Assembly (NCBI GenBank): GCA_944322025.1
Contig: CALUOH010000031.1
Location: 1 to 38,423 of the forward strand
Source of the DNA: an uncultured Bacteroidales bacterium
Lineage (GTDB): Bacteria; Bacteroidota; Bacteroidia; Bacteroidales; Paludibacteraceae
DNA: 38,423 nucleotides
Direction: 5' to 3'
Shown: piece by piece, positions 25,575-36,498 of the stretch
How the letters are laid out: each line of letters starts with the position of its first letter
Numbering within the stretch: the first letter of the stretch is position 1
Program-made: the position numbers and the translations under genes
The notes under the pieces: model-generated
Databases searched by the model: none
The model's input: only the letters and a program-made list of their open reading frames with translations
Told to the model about the DNA's origin: nothing

Positions 25575-26006
25575 TCAATACCCATAATATTCGCAGAAAT
25601 CCTGAAAATCCAAATCATACGATATCTGCTCCCATATCTCCCATATCTCGTCCGGGGTCATATCCAGCCGCACCGACGAATCCCCCGCCTGAAGCGTCAC
25701 GCCGCTCTCATAATAATACGGGTTCACACCCCCTCCATAGCCGCTACCCGCAGACTGCGTCCCCTCATAATACCCCGCTTCGCCGCCATACCCCGACAAA
25801 GCCTCATCAATAATCCTCTTCTCCGGACGCGTCTCGTCATATATGGAATACCTCTTGACCTCCTCCCTGTCGTCAGTCGCAACACCTATCGCATAAAGCC
25901 CCCCACTCAGCAGAAAAACGAAAGTCAGTATCCTCACCACAATCTTCTTCAGGACACTGTACAGATACCTGTCATCCATTATATTCATCGGCTTCTCTTC
26001 TTTCAT
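25575..26006 (-). CDS. Hypothetical small membrane-anchored protein
   Basis: A 143-residue protein of unknown function. One hydrophobic segment (about 23-43, IVVRILTFVFLLSGGLYAIGV) follows a short charged N-terminus, so it is probably a single-pass protein with the rest outside the membrane. The C-terminal part is rich in Gly and Tyr (about 70-100) and ends acidic and aromatic (WEQISYDLDFQDFCEYYGY). The ATG at 26004-26006 is preceded by GGAGG at a spacing of 9 nt. Longer in-frame extensions run through a promoter -7 element and are rejected. It stands alone, with an array of promoter-like repeats upstream. Confidence 0.65.
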   Translation of the reverse strand: MKEEKPMNIMDDRYLYSVLKKIVVRILTFVFLLSGGLYAIGVATDDREEVKRYSIYDETRPEKRIIDEALSGYGGEAGYYEGTQSAGSGYGGGVNPYYYESGVTLQAGDSSVRLDMTPDEIWEIWEQISYDLDFQDFCEYYGY

Positions 26007-26082
26007 AATAACATCCTCCCGACTGATTTTTCTGTTAGTCCACACTCTCATCTCAAAATGCGCATCCTGCCTTGAGTTTACG

Positions 26083-26455
26083 CAAAGATAGCGAAAATCG
26101 AGAGCAGTGCTGTATGCAAAACGCCAGTTTTGCATTACATTATGCTGTGCCTTGCCATGACATGTGCCTCGGCACAATGGCATGATATGGCAAAGCATAA
26201 TGTTATGACCGACGACAGTCTGGTTATACAATACAGTACTGCCGAGATGCCTCCTGTCTTCGCGTCAGCAAAGATAGTGAAAGGTGAGTGCAATGGCAAC
26301 AAACTTGTTTGATTGCCTTTGCCGAACCGCAGCCTGTCTTCTACAAAGATAGCGAAAGGTGAGTGCAGAGACAAACAGGAACTTGTTCCATGTTTGGCCA
26401 TGCCAAAACGCATCCTATCTATCGCAAAGATACGCAAAATCCTCATCATTACAAA
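26083..26455 (-). promoter_or_regulatory. Array of four promoter-like units facing the small membrane protein
   Basis: Four minus-strand TATCTTTG -7 boxes lie at 26083-26090, 26269-26276, 26344-26351 and 26425-26432. Those at 26344 and 26425 have a matching TTTG 20 and 19 nt upstream (26372-26375, 26452-26455). The first three share extra sequence upstream of the -7 box (a TTTCGCTATCTTTG-like core, with CACTC further up), so the array seems to have grown by duplication of a whole promoter segment. Units are about 75-81 bp apart except the first. All point towards 26006. Confidence 0.55.
26138..26202. repeat. Imperfect inverted repeat within the promoter array
   Basis: CATTATGCT at 26138-26146 pairs with AGCATAATG at 26194-26202, with further nested pairing of GCCATGACATGTGCC-like and GGCACAATGGCATG segments inside. 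It interrupts the regular spacing of the promoter units and may be a small inserted hairpin element or a regulatory RNA structure. Confidence 0.4.
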
Positions 26456-26500
26456 ATCTCCACACCCCAAATAATCCACAATCCCCCACTGCAAACCAAA

Positions 26501-26519
26501 GTTAAAAAGTCGTACTCTC
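26501..26519 (+). repeat. Dispersed intergenic repeat, copy 3
   Basis: Copy with two changes inside the loop (GTTAAAAAGTCGTACTCTC), followed by several GCCAGC/GCCAAC repeats. Confidence 0.65.
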
Positions 26520-26610
26520 GCGCCAACTGCCAGCCAGCCCCAAGCCAACAGCAAGCCACCTCCATGTCACCCCTCCCATCTCCCCGTACCCACCCAAACT
26601 GTAAAACAGA

Positions 26611-26629
26611 GTTAAAAACACGTACTCTC
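26611..26629 (+). repeat. Dispersed intergenic repeat, copy 4
   Basis: Exact copy of the 19-nt motif, preceded by CAGA so that AGAGT (26608-26612) pairs with ACTCT (26624-26628). It is followed by GAGCCAGC, a second AGCCAGCC and ACCCTCTCCCTACCCTC. Confidence 0.75.
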
Positions 26630-26983
26630 GAGCCAGCTCTAAGCCAGCCCCTCCGAACCCTCTCCCTACCCTCACCCCACATTCCCCCCTCATCCGCCCC
26701 ACTCCCCGGCCTCATTCCCCGAACCCCCTCCTGCCTCCCGTCCCAGCTCTCCCCCGCCCTCCCGCACCCCGCCCATTCACCCTACCGCCCCCTCCGTCCG
26801 TCATCAAGACAAAATGACACAATAAAGCCTGAATCATCCCGTCATTCTGACATACAACACCCCCGAACCACCGCCGAAAAGCCCTTAAAACACCCCTCAA
26901 ACGCTCTTGGAACGCCTTTTGATGCTACCCTCCACGTAAACGCCTCACAAGGCAGACTCAGAAAACAAAAAAGGAAACAGCAT

Positions 26984-29575
<2,592 letters not shown>

Positions 29576-29598
29576 CCGCCGCCCCGGCAATCCATTCC

Positions 29599-29634
29599 AA
29601 AGGGCAATCCCAGCTTATGGGGTTGCCCTTTTTC
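29599..29634 (+). terminator. Terminator of clpB
   Basis: A 13-bp stem with one G-T pair (29599-29611 with 29619-29631), a 7-nt loop and a T run lies 24 nt after the clpB stop. Confidence 0.85.
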
Positions 29635-29741
29635 ATTTCCCGTCCCCCCCACTGCCGTCCATTACCGCTATCCCATTCCACTTCCTCTCCACAGCCTCTC
29701 CGCCTCGCCACCTCACCCCATTCCCCGCCACTCCCGGCGGC

Positions 29742-30677
29742 TCACGCCTCCTCATCCTCATCATCCGCCGGCCTCGCCTGCCGCCCGAGGTTTCTCGGAT
29801 GGAAATTGATAATCTCCTCCCTCAGCCGCGTAGTGTCTATGTGCGTATAAATCTCCGTCGTCGATATGTCCGCATGGCCCAGCATCGCCTGCACCGCGCG
29901 CAGGTTCGCCCCCCCCTCTAACAGATGCGTGGCAAACGAGTGCCGCAGCGTATGCGGGCTCACGCTCTTCTTAATCCCCGCCCTCGCCGCCAAGTCCTTT
30001 ATTATGTTGAAAATCATGACCCGCGTCAGCTGCCCCCCCCAGCGGTTCAGGAACAGATAATCCTGACACCCCGGCTTCACCGGGTATGTATTCCGGTCTA
30101 CCAGCCACAGCCTTATCTGCTCCAGCGACTCCCCGCTCACAGGCACCAGACGCTGCTTGTTACCCTTGCCCGTTATCACCATAAAACCCTCCTCCTCATG
30201 TATATCCGACATCTTCAGCCCCACCAGCTCCGACACACGCAGCCCCGACCCGTAGAGCGTCTCTATAATGGCAAGATTTCTCTGCCCGTCCGGCTTCGAC
30301 CGGTCTATCTGCGCCTCCATATCCTCTATCTCGCTGAGCGACAGCACCTCCGGCAGACGCTTCGGCTGCTTCGGCATATCCAGCAGCTCCGTCGGGTCAT
30401 CCATGATAACGTCCGTATAAAGCAGATACTTGTAAAACGACTTCAGCCCCGACATGACACGTGCCTGCGAACGCGCCCCAAGCCCCGCCTCAGCCAGCTC
30501 TATCAGAAAATCCTGGAACATCGGCAGCTCCGCCGCCTCCGGCTCCACATGAGCCTCCCCGATATACCTCAGCCACATGCGCAAATCCCGCATATAAGCC
30601 TCCACAGTATTCTCCGACAGCGACCGCTCCAGCCGCAGATACGCCCTGTACCTCTTCACCGTACCCTCTACATCCAC
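29742..30677 (-). CDS. xerD: Site-specific tyrosine recombinase XerD
   Basis: A 311-residue recombinase. The N-terminal core-binding (SAM-like) domain covers about 1-95. The catalytic residues are Arg147 (GSGLRVSEL), Lys171 (TGKGNKQR), His242 and Arg245 (SPHTLRHSFATH), His268 (LGHADISTT) and Tyr277 (EIYTH). The length and the LEGGANLRAVQAMLGH stretch fit the chromosomal XerC/D type that resolves chromosome dimers at dif, rather than an integrase of a mobile element. The start is GTG, with an AAGGAGG ribosome binding site 9 nt upstream. It lies downstream of serA but behind a hairpin. Confidence 0.92.
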   Translation of the reverse strand: MDVEGTVKRYRAYLRLERSLSENTVEAYMRDLRMWLRYIGEAHVEPEAAELPMFQDFLIELAEAGLGARSQARVMSGLKSFYKYLLYTDVIMDDPTELLDMPKQPKRLPEVLSLSEIEDMEAQIDRSKPDGQRNLAIIETLYGSGLRVSELVGLKMSDIHEEEGFMVITGKGNKQRLVPVSGESLEQIRLWLVDRNTYPVKPGCQDYLFLNRWGGQLTRVMIFNIIKDLAARAGIKKSVSPHTLRHSFATHLLEGGANLRAVQAMLGHADISTTEIYTHIDTTRLREEIINFHPRNLGRQARPADDEDEEA

Positions 30678-30711
30678 ACTCTCATTCCTCCTTATCTCTA
30701 CAGACAGAAAA

Positions 30712-30747
30712 GCGGCCGGCGGCAGTCCACATGACCGCCCCGGCCGC
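30712..30747 (-). terminator. Terminator between serA and xerD
   Basis: On the minus strand a GC-rich stem (GCGGCCGG with its partner, 30740-30747 and 30712-30719, extended by a second short stem after a 2-nt bulge) is followed by TTTTCTGT. It lies 43 nt after the serA stop. Confidence 0.7.
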
Positions 30748-30790
30748 CCTCCCGGTTTCCCTTATTATTAACTTTATCCGATACTCCCGA

Positions 30791-31708
30791 TTAGTTCACA
30801 CGGAAACGGTCAATACCCTCTTTCAGGAAGCCCACAGCCTGCGTAGCGGCCGCCAGACCCGCATTGATATTGGCCTCGGCAGTCTCCGCGCCCATCTTCT
30901 TCGGAGTAGCGAAGAAGCGCGTGCCGAACTTCTCCGCCATCTCAGCCGCGCACGAAGGAGCAATATCCGTGATATACTTGAAGTCCTGACGCTCCTCCAT
31001 GAGACGCATCATGTCAGCCTCGTTGATAACCTCCTTACGCGCCGTGTTCACCAGCGTACCCCCCTTCGGCATACGGCTCAGAAGCGCATAGTTGATAGAG
31101 TTCTTCGTCTGCTCCGTAGCAGGTATATGCAGCGAAACATAATTAGAAGTCGAATAGAGCTCCTCAATCGAAGCCACAGCCTTCACGCCAGCCTCCTCTA
31201 TCTTCTCCGCCGGAACGAACGGGTCAAACGCCTGCACATTCATGCCGAAACCCTTCGCGATGCCTGCCACCAGACGGCCCACATGCCCGAACGCATGTAT
31301 ACCCAGAGTCTTCCCCTTCAGCTCAGAACCCGTACCCGAATGGAACGAATTGCGCGCCATGTACACCATCATGCCCAGAGCCAGCTCAGCCACAGCGTTA
31401 GAGTTCTGCCCCGGAGTGTTCATCGCAACGATGCCGCGCTCCGTGCATGCGGCGAGGTCAAGGTTGTCATAACCCGCGCCCGCGCGCACCACTATCTTAA
31501 GGTTCTTCGCGTGCGCGATAACCTCCTTCGTCACCTTGTCCGAACGCACGATGAGCCCGTCCACATCTGCCACAGCAGCATAAAGCTCATCCACACTCGT
31601 GTACTTCTCAAGAAGAACCACCTCACCGCCGGCCTTCTCGACAATCTCCTTAATGCCGTCCACAGCTGCTTTCGCAAACGGCTTCTCTGTTGCTACTAAT
31701 ACTTTCAT
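30791..31708 (-). CDS. serA: D-3-phosphoglycerate dehydrogenase, short type without ACT domain
   Basis: A 305-residue NAD-dependent enzyme of the D-2-hydroxyacid dehydrogenase family; first step of serine synthesis. The substrate/Rossmann parts show VRAGAGYDNLDL, NTPGQNSNAVAELAL, the nucleotide motif around GIHAFGHVGRLV, and LVNTARKEVINE with the catalytic Arg. At the place of the usual catalytic His (TPH) the sequence reads ATPKKMGAETAEANINAG, so Lys replaces His, as in the Lys-type short enzymes of Bacteroidota and Entamoeba. There is no C-terminal serine-binding domain, so feedback by serine is not expected. The usual partner serC is not adjacent. Confidence 0.92.
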   Translation of the reverse strand: MKVLVATEKPFAKAAVDGIKEIVEKAGGEVVLLEKYTSVDELYAAVADVDGLIVRSDKVTKEVIAHAKNLKIVVRAGAGYDNLDLAACTERGIVAMNTPGQNSNAVAELALGMMVYMARNSFHSGTGSELKGKTLGIHAFGHVGRLVAGIAKGFGMNVQAFDPFVPAEKIEEAGVKAVASIEELYSTSNYVSLHIPATEQTKNSINYALLSRMPKGGTLVNTARKEVINEADMMRLMEERQDFKYITDIAPSCAAEMAEKFGTRFFATPKKMGAETAEANINAGLAAATQAVGFLKEGIDRFRVN

Positions 31709-31731
31709 GATTTCTGTTGTATTATATTTAA

Positions 31732-31748
31732 GTTAAAAACCAGTCTCT
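31732..31748 (+). repeat. Diverged copy of the dispersed repeat
   Basis: GTTAAAAAC then CAGTCTCTC keeps the head and tail of the motif with the centre shortened. It lies just upstream of the serA start. Confidence 0.35.
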
Positions 31749-31815
31749 CAACTCCACGCAAAACGCCCGCGCCCCCTCTCCCGCACCTCACTCGCCCCTC
31801 CCGTCCTTTGCACTA

Positions 31816-31851
31816 CAAAGGTACGCAATTATTCAATACCGCATATACAAA
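31816..31851 (-). promoter_or_regulatory. Probable serA promoter
   Basis: TACCTTTG (31816-31823, minus strand) matches the -7 consensus. A TTTG lies 24 nt upstream (31848-31851), longer than the usual 19-22 nt spacing. Leader of about 100 nt. Confidence 0.45.
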
Positions 31852-32033
31852 AACTCAATTAAAAAAACTGACCACCTCCCGCCCCGCCCTCCATCCCCCT
31901 CCGCAACCCCAACCATTCCACTCCGCACCCCAAACCATTCCCACAACTTCATCTCAACTTCACCCTGACATCACCCCGACTTCTGATAGAAACACCCCCG
32001 CACACGATCCCCCATGCCCAATAGTAAAAGAGA

Positions 32034-32052
32034 GTTAAAAACACGTACTCTC
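32034..32052 (+). repeat. Dispersed intergenic repeat, copy 5
   Basis: Exact copy of GTTAAAAACACGTACTCTC. Preceding bases give a perfect 6-bp stem GAGAGT (32030-32035) with ACTCTC (32047-32052) around TAAAAACACGT. It is followed by ACGCCAGC and a CCCTACGGA segment as in copy 2. Confidence 0.78.
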
Positions 32053-32274
32053 ACGCCAGCGGCTACGGACACCCTACGGAGCCCCTCCCTATCCCCAAGC
32101 CCCCTCCAAGCCCCCCTTCCCTTAACTTTTCTTTGAAATTAAAGCCCACCGACAGCCACCCCCAAAGCGAAACATACAAATGTGCGGAGCGCAAAAAGCG
32201 AGGGTTGAGCCCGCCGTCTCCAAGAGACCGCAGCCCACCCCTACATTAATTCTCGCTCTGCTATACGCAGCTCC

Positions 32275-33183
32275 TCAGCACATCCGCTCCTCGCACTTGC
32301 ACTCCGGCAGTTCAAACTCTATGGTCGAATGGCAGATGCCCTCCGCGTGCAGCACATCCTTTATGCAGTGCTTCACGCGCTCCAGCGAAGACGCATCCCC
32401 TATCCTCACGTGCATCGTCGCGGCATTCTCCGTCGTACTCATAGCCCACACATGCACATGGTGCAGACCCTCCACACCCTCCACAGCCGACACCTCCGCC
32501 TCTATCCTGCGCACGTCTATGCCCTCAGGCACAGCGTCCAGCGACAGATACAGGCTCTCCCTCAGCAGCCTCCACGTAGAGACCAGTATCACCGCCGCGA
32601 TAATCAGGCTCACCAGCGGGTCAACCACCGCCCACCCCGTGAACTCTATCACAATGCCCGACGCCACCACACCGAACGACACCAGCGTGTCCATAAGCAT
32701 GTGCAGGAACGCGCCCCGCACATTCAGGTCATGCTTCTGGCTCTTCATGAGCAGCCACGCCGTAAGCCCGTTGACGCCTATCCCCACACCGGCCGTCCAC
32801 GATATGGCCGCCCCCGACACAGCCTCCGGGCTGCTGAACTTATGCACCGCCTCTATAACGATAGCCCCCACCGCGACAAGCAGTATCACCGCATTAAGCA
32901 ACGACACCAGCACCGTACTCTTCCTGTACCCGTAGGTGAAGCGCACCGTACTCTCCCGCTTGGACATCCTGAACGCGAACAGCGACAGCAGCAGGCTGAA
33001 CACGTCGCTCAGGTTATGCCCCGCGTCCGACAGCAGCCCCAGCGACCCGACCCACAGGCCGACAGCCGCCTCCACCACCACATAGGCCGCGTTAAGGGCA
33101 ATGCAGACAACAAAGATTGCATTGAGCGACTGCGGTACATGCACATGCTGATGGTCATGCGCGTGCGTATGATTATGTGCCAT
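32275..33183 (-). CDS. Cation diffusion facilitator, CzcD/ZitB-like zinc exporter
   Basis: A 302-residue inner-membrane metal/proton antiporter. The N-terminus is His-rich (MAHNHTHAHDHQHVHV). Six membrane helices follow, with the metal site residues in SDAGHNLSDV (HxxxD, helix 2) and HMLMDTLVSFG (helix 5). A cytoplasmic metal-binding domain comes after, with HHVHVWAMS, and a Cys-rich end (ELPECKCEERMC). Likely exports Zn(II), perhaps Cd or Co. The ATG at 33181-33183 has AGGAGG just before it; a start 23 codons upstream would lie beyond the promoter -7 element at 33213-33220 and is rejected. Confidence 0.92.
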   Translation of the reverse strand: MAHNHTHAHDHQHVHVPQSLNAIFVVCIALNAAYVVVEAAVGLWVGSLGLLSDAGHNLSDVFSLLLSLFAFRMSKRESTVRFTYGYRKSTVLVSLLNAVILLVAVGAIVIEAVHKFSSPEAVSGAAISWTAGVGIGVNGLTAWLLMKSQKHDLNVRGAFLHMLMDTLVSFGVVASGIVIEFTGWAVVDPLVSLIIAAVILVSTWRLLRESLYLSLDAVPEGIDVRRIEAEVSAVEGVEGLHHVHVWAMSTTENAATMHVRIGDASSLERVKHCIKDVLHAEGICHSTIEFELPECKCEERMC

Positions 33184-33212
33184 ATCTACCTCCTCTTTTG
33201 TATCATCGGAAG

Positions 33213-33220
33213 CAAAGATA
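33213..33220 (-). promoter_or_regulatory. -7 element of the cation transporter gene
   Basis: TATCTTTG on the minus strand, about 30 nt upstream of the ATG. No good TTTG is seen at the -33 position. Confidence 0.4.
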
Positions 33221-33307
33221 TGGATTAATGTCTGCACCTGCGTTGCATTCACATTCGTTAAGCCCGTGCGGGGCTGTGCGCCGCCCTCCGCACCGCCGCA
33301 TACGGAA

Positions 33308-33341
33308 ATGCCCCCGCTGCACGCTCGTGCAGCGGGGGCAT
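33308..33341 (-). terminator. Terminator of ppdK
   Basis: A perfect 14-bp GC-rich stem (33308-33321 with 33328-33341) and 6-nt loop, 29 nt after the ppdK stop, followed on the minus strand by TTTCC. Confidence 0.8.
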
Positions 33342-33370
33342 CAGCCTATTGTAAAGCTGCCGTTACCGGC

Positions 33371-36100
33371 TTAATTGCCGTATTTGAGCGCAGCCTGCGC
33401 CGCCGCGAGACGTGCGATTGGCACGCGGAACGGTGAGCAGGAGACATAGTTCAGACCCACCCTGTGGCAGAACTCCACGGACGACGGCTCGCCGCCATGC
33501 TCGCCGCAGATGCCGCATTTGAGGTCCGGGCGCACGGAGCGGCCCTTCTCCGTAGCCATCTCGATGAGCTGACCCACACCGTTCTGGTCAAGCACCTGGA
33601 ACGGGTCGTTCTTCAATATCTTCATGTCGAGATATGCCGGCAGGAAGGAGGATATGTCGTCACGCGAATAGCCGAACGTCATCTGGGTCAGGTCGTTCGT
33701 GCCGAACGAGAAGAACTCCGCCTTGCTGGCTATGCGGTTGGCTGTCAGCGCGGCACGCGGTATCTCAATCATCGTGCCCACCTTAAACTCTATGCTGTCG
33801 CCCTCCTCCTCGAAAAGCAGCGCGGCTGTCTCGCGGATGATTCGCTCCTGGTTTGCGAACTCATACAGGATACCTGTCAGTGGCACCATGATTTCCGGAA
33901 TGGCCTGCACCCCTTCTCTCTTCAGTTCGAGGGCTGCACCGAGTATGGCGCGGGTCTGCATCTCCGTAATCTCCGGATATGTGTTGCCGAGACGGCAGCC
34001 ACGGTGGCCAAGCATCGGGTTGGCCTCATGCAGCGAGTTGACGCGCTGCAATATATACTCGTAGGAGACACCCATCACCTTGGCCAGTTCGCGCTGCTCC
34101 CTCTCCTCGTGAGGCACGAACTCGTGGAGCGGCGGGTCAAGCAGGCGCACTGTCACGGGATAGCCCGCCATCACGCGGAATATGCCCTTGAAATCCGCTT
34201 TCTGATAAGGGAGTATCTTGGCGAGGGCAACGCGGCGTCCGTCCGAATCCTCGGCGAGAATCATCTCACGCATGGCCTTAATCTTGTCGCCCTCGAAGAA
34301 CATGTGCTCCGTGCGGCAGAGGCCTATGCCCACGGCACCGAAGTTGCGTGCCGTCTGCGCGTCATGCGGAGTATCGGCGTTAGTGCGCACCGAGAGGCGC
34401 GTGTATTTGTCCGCGAGTTTCATCAGCTCCGAGAAGTCAGCGTCAAGCTCGGCCTCCTTGGTTGCCACGGCACCGATATAGACATCGCCCGTCGTGCCGT
34501 TAAGAGATATATAGTCACCCTCACGGAGCACCGTGCGGTCCACGATGAGCGTCTTTGCAGTGTAGTCGATGACCAGTGCGCCCGCGCCGGAGACACAGCA
34601 CTTGCCCATGCCGCGCGCCACGACAGCAGCGTGGGAAGTCATGCCGCCACGTGCCGTGAGTATGCCCTCGGCGGCAGCCATGCCGGCCAAGTCCTCGGGC
34701 GAGGTCTCGATGCGCACCATGATGACCTTTTCGCCGCGCGCCGCCCACTCGGAAGCGTCGTCGGCGTTGAAGACTATCTTGCCGCACGCCGCGCCGGGGC
34801 TTGCCGCCAGTCCCTTGGTAAGTATCTTGGCATTGCGGAGAGCCTTCTTGTCAAACACGGGGTGCAGCAGTTCGTCGAGCTTGTTAGGCTCTACGCGGAG
34901 CACCGCCTCCTTCTCGGTTATCATGCCCTGATGGAGCATGTCCATGGCTATCTTGACCATGGCCGCACCGGTGCGCTTGCCGTTTCGCGTCTGCAAGAAC
35001 CAGAGCTTGCCCTCCTGCACTGTGAACTCCATGTCCTGCATGTCGCGGTAGTGGTTCTCGAGTTTGGTCTGGAGAGCGTCAAGTTCACGGTATATCTCAG
35101 GCATGGCCTCCTCCATAGAGGGGTATTTAGCGGCGCGCTCCTCCTCGGAGATGCCCGCCAGCTCAGCCCAACGCTGCGAACCAACCTTGGTAATCTGCTG
35201 CGGAGTGCGTATGCCGGCAACGACGTCCTCGCCCTGCGCATTGATGAGGTACTCGCCGACAAAGAGGTCCTCGCCCGTGGCGGCATCGCGGCTGAACGCC
35301 ACGCCCGTGGCAGAGGTGTTGCCCATGTTGCCGAAGACCATTGCCTGCACGTTGACAGCCGTGCCCCACTCGGCGGGTATGCCCTCCATCTTGCGGTAGA
35401 GGATGGCGCGCTCGTTCATCCAGCTGTCGAAGACGGCGCATATCGCGCCCCAGAGCTGGTCGTATGCCGACTCGGGGAAGTCCTGCCCGGTCTGCGCCTT
35501 GACGGCCGTCTTGAAGCGGGAGACGAGTGTCTGGAGGTCGTTCACGTCAAGCTCCGTGTCAAGTTTCACTCCCTTGGCCTCCTTGACCTCCTCAATGATG
35601 GCCTCGAAGGGGTCGATGGCAGTCTTGTCAGCGGGCTTCATGCCGAGGACCACATCGCCGTACATCTGGACGAAGCGGCGGTAGGAGTCCCACACGAAGC
35701 GGGGGTTGCCTGTCTTGCGCACCATGCCCTCGACCACGCGGTCGTTCAGTCCGAGGTTTAGGATGGTGTCCATCATGCCGGGCATGGAAGCCCTCGCGCC
35801 GGAGCGGACGGAGACAAGCAGGGGGTTGTCCACATCGCCGAACTTGGAGTTCATGAGCGTCTCCACATGGCGGAGAGCCTGCTCGACATCGTCTTTAAGA
35901 AGGTCGACAACCTTCTCTTTCCCTATCTCGTAGTACTCGTTGCATACTTCAGTCGTGATGGTAAATCCGGGAGGCACAGGGACTCCTATCAGATTCATCT
36001 CGGCGAGGTTCGCTCCCTTGCCGCCAAGCAGATTTCGCATGTCTGCCCTACCCTCGGCCTTTCCGTTGCCGAAAGTATAAACTCTCTTCTTTTTCTCCAT
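33371..36100 (-). CDS. ppdK: Pyruvate, phosphate dikinase
   Basis: A 909-residue enzyme, full length. It interconverts pyruvate, ATP and phosphate with phosphoenolpyruvate, AMP and pyrophosphate; in anaerobes it can serve glycolysis or gluconeogenesis. The ATP-grasp nucleotide domain covers the first 340 or so residues (GGKGANLAEMNLIGVPVPPGFTI). The swivelling domain carries the phosphorylated His490 in GGMTSHAAVVARGMG. The C-terminal barrel has MLGHRGCRLG and the catalytic Cys865 in CGICGEHGGEPSSVEF. The Thr before Ser-His in TSH is the residue phosphorylated by the PDRP regulator in plants and some bacteria. It has its own promoter and terminator and is monocistronic. Confidence 0.97.
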   Translation of the reverse strand: MEKKKRVYTFGNGKAEGRADMRNLLGGKGANLAEMNLIGVPVPPGFTITTEVCNEYYEIGKEKVVDLLKDDVEQALRHVETLMNSKFGDVDNPLLVSVRSGARASMPGMMDTILNLGLNDRVVEGMVRKTGNPRFVWDSYRRFVQMYGDVVLGMKPADKTAIDPFEAIIEEVKEAKGVKLDTELDVNDLQTLVSRFKTAVKAQTGQDFPESAYDQLWGAICAVFDSWMNERAILYRKMEGIPAEWGTAVNVQAMVFGNMGNTSATGVAFSRDAATGEDLFVGEYLINAQGEDVVAGIRTPQQITKVGSQRWAELAGISEEERAAKYPSMEEAMPEIYRELDALQTKLENHYRDMQDMEFTVQEGKLWFLQTRNGKRTGAAMVKIAMDMLHQGMITEKEAVLRVEPNKLDELLHPVFDKKALRNAKILTKGLAASPGAACGKIVFNADDASEWAARGEKVIMVRIETSPEDLAGMAAAEGILTARGGMTSHAAVVARGMGKCCVSGAGALVIDYTAKTLIVDRTVLREGDYISLNGTTGDVYIGAVATKEAELDADFSELMKLADKYTRLSVRTNADTPHDAQTARNFGAVGIGLCRTEHMFFEGDKIKAMREMILAEDSDGRRVALAKILPYQKADFKGIFRVMAGYPVTVRLLDPPLHEFVPHEEREQRELAKVMGVSYEYILQRVNSLHEANPMLGHRGCRLGNTYPEITEMQTRAILGAALELKREGVQAIPEIMVPLTGILYEFANQERIIRETAALLFEEEGDSIEFKVGTMIEIPRAALTANRIASKAEFFSFGTNDLTQMTFGYSRDDISSFLPAYLDMKILKNDPFQVLDQNGVGQLIEMATEKGRSVRPDLKCGICGEHGGEPSSVEFCHRVGLNYVSCSPFRVPIARLAAAQAALKYGN

Positions 36101-36141
36101 AAAAATACTATTAGAAAATTAGTCATTACCTATACGGTCTG

Positions 36142-36173
36142 CAAATTTAGCCTTTTTGCGCGATTTTTGCAAT
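36142..36173 (-). promoter_or_regulatory. Promoter of ppdK
   Basis: TAAATTTG (36142-36149, minus strand) with ATTG (36170-36173) 20 nt upstream. The leader would be about 35 nt. Confidence 0.5.
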
Positions 36174-36416
36174 ATTTGCGTCTGTAATTACGACAGAAAA
36201 ATGCACAAAAAAACACAAGAGCGGGATTTTCAGTTTTATCATATTGAATGTCAAAGCTTTATTTTACGGCAGAGAAGGCTACCGCAGATGGAAGGCTGCG
36301 CGGCAGCAGCGCATAAATTTAACTAAAAGGGGCGGCAATCATGCGCCGTGCGGGCATATTGTACCGCAGACAATAGCGTATATGGTTGTAAGAGAGGCAC
36401 GTAGCTCGCCACATAG

Positions 36417-36459
36417 AGACACAGACCGCATACGGCAGTGCGTATGCGGGTCTGTGTCT
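36417..36459 (-). terminator. Terminator-like hairpin downstream of dgt
   Basis: A 17-bp stem with a single bulged base (36417-36433 with 36442-36459) and an 8-nt loop, 40 nt after the dgt stop. No clear T run follows on the minus strand, so it may work mainly as an RNA 3' end. Confidence 0.65.
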
Positions 36460-36498
36460 TTACGTCATAAGTTAAAACATCATTAACACTTGCAGACA

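Larger units (their letters stand above)
26456..26983. other. Pyrimidine-rich intergenic region upstream of clpB
   Basis: About 530 bp with no believable gene. It carries two copies of the dispersed repeat 110 bp apart and then a long C/T-rich tract (about 26630-26800). The clpB reading frame happens to stay open through all of it. No full promoter consensus for clpB was found. Confidence 0.5.
31709..32274. other. Intergenic region between serA and the cation transporter
   Basis: About 570 bp without a believable gene. It holds the serA promoter element, one exact and one diverged copy of the dispersed repeat, and C-rich tracts. A small GTCTC-CAA-GAGAC hairpin at about 32217-32229 after the transporter stop, followed on the minus strand by a T run, might be its terminator. 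Confidence 0.45.
36101..36498. other. Intergenic region between dgt and ppdK
   Basis: About 400 bp. It holds the ppdK promoter and the dgt terminator. A plus-strand frame of 80 codons (36244-36486) runs straight through the terminator hairpin and has no recognisable features, so no gene is called. Confidence 0.5.

Noticed and set aside
26007..26231. N-terminal extension of the small membrane protein
   Set aside because: It runs through a promoter -7 box; the ATG at 26004-26006 has a strong GGAGG site.
26363..26983. N-terminal extension of ClpB by about 200 residues
   Set aside because: Low-complexity Pro/Ser sequence over repeats and pyrimidine tracts; the Clp N-domain starts at 26984 with a ribosome binding site.
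29742..30677. Integrase of a mobile element
   Set aside because: Length and motifs fit chromosomal XerD, with no attachment repeats or cargo genes nearby.
33184..33252. N-terminal extension of the cation transporter
   Set aside because: It lies over a promoter element, and the His-rich MAHNHTHAH start has an AGGAGG site.
33464..35761. A 765-codon plus-strand open frame opposite ppdK
   Set aside because: ppdK is unmistakable on the other strand; the plus-strand product has no domain pattern.
36244..36486. An 80-codon plus-strand frame between ppdK and dgt
   Set aside because: It spans the dgt terminator hairpin and shows no recognisable features.
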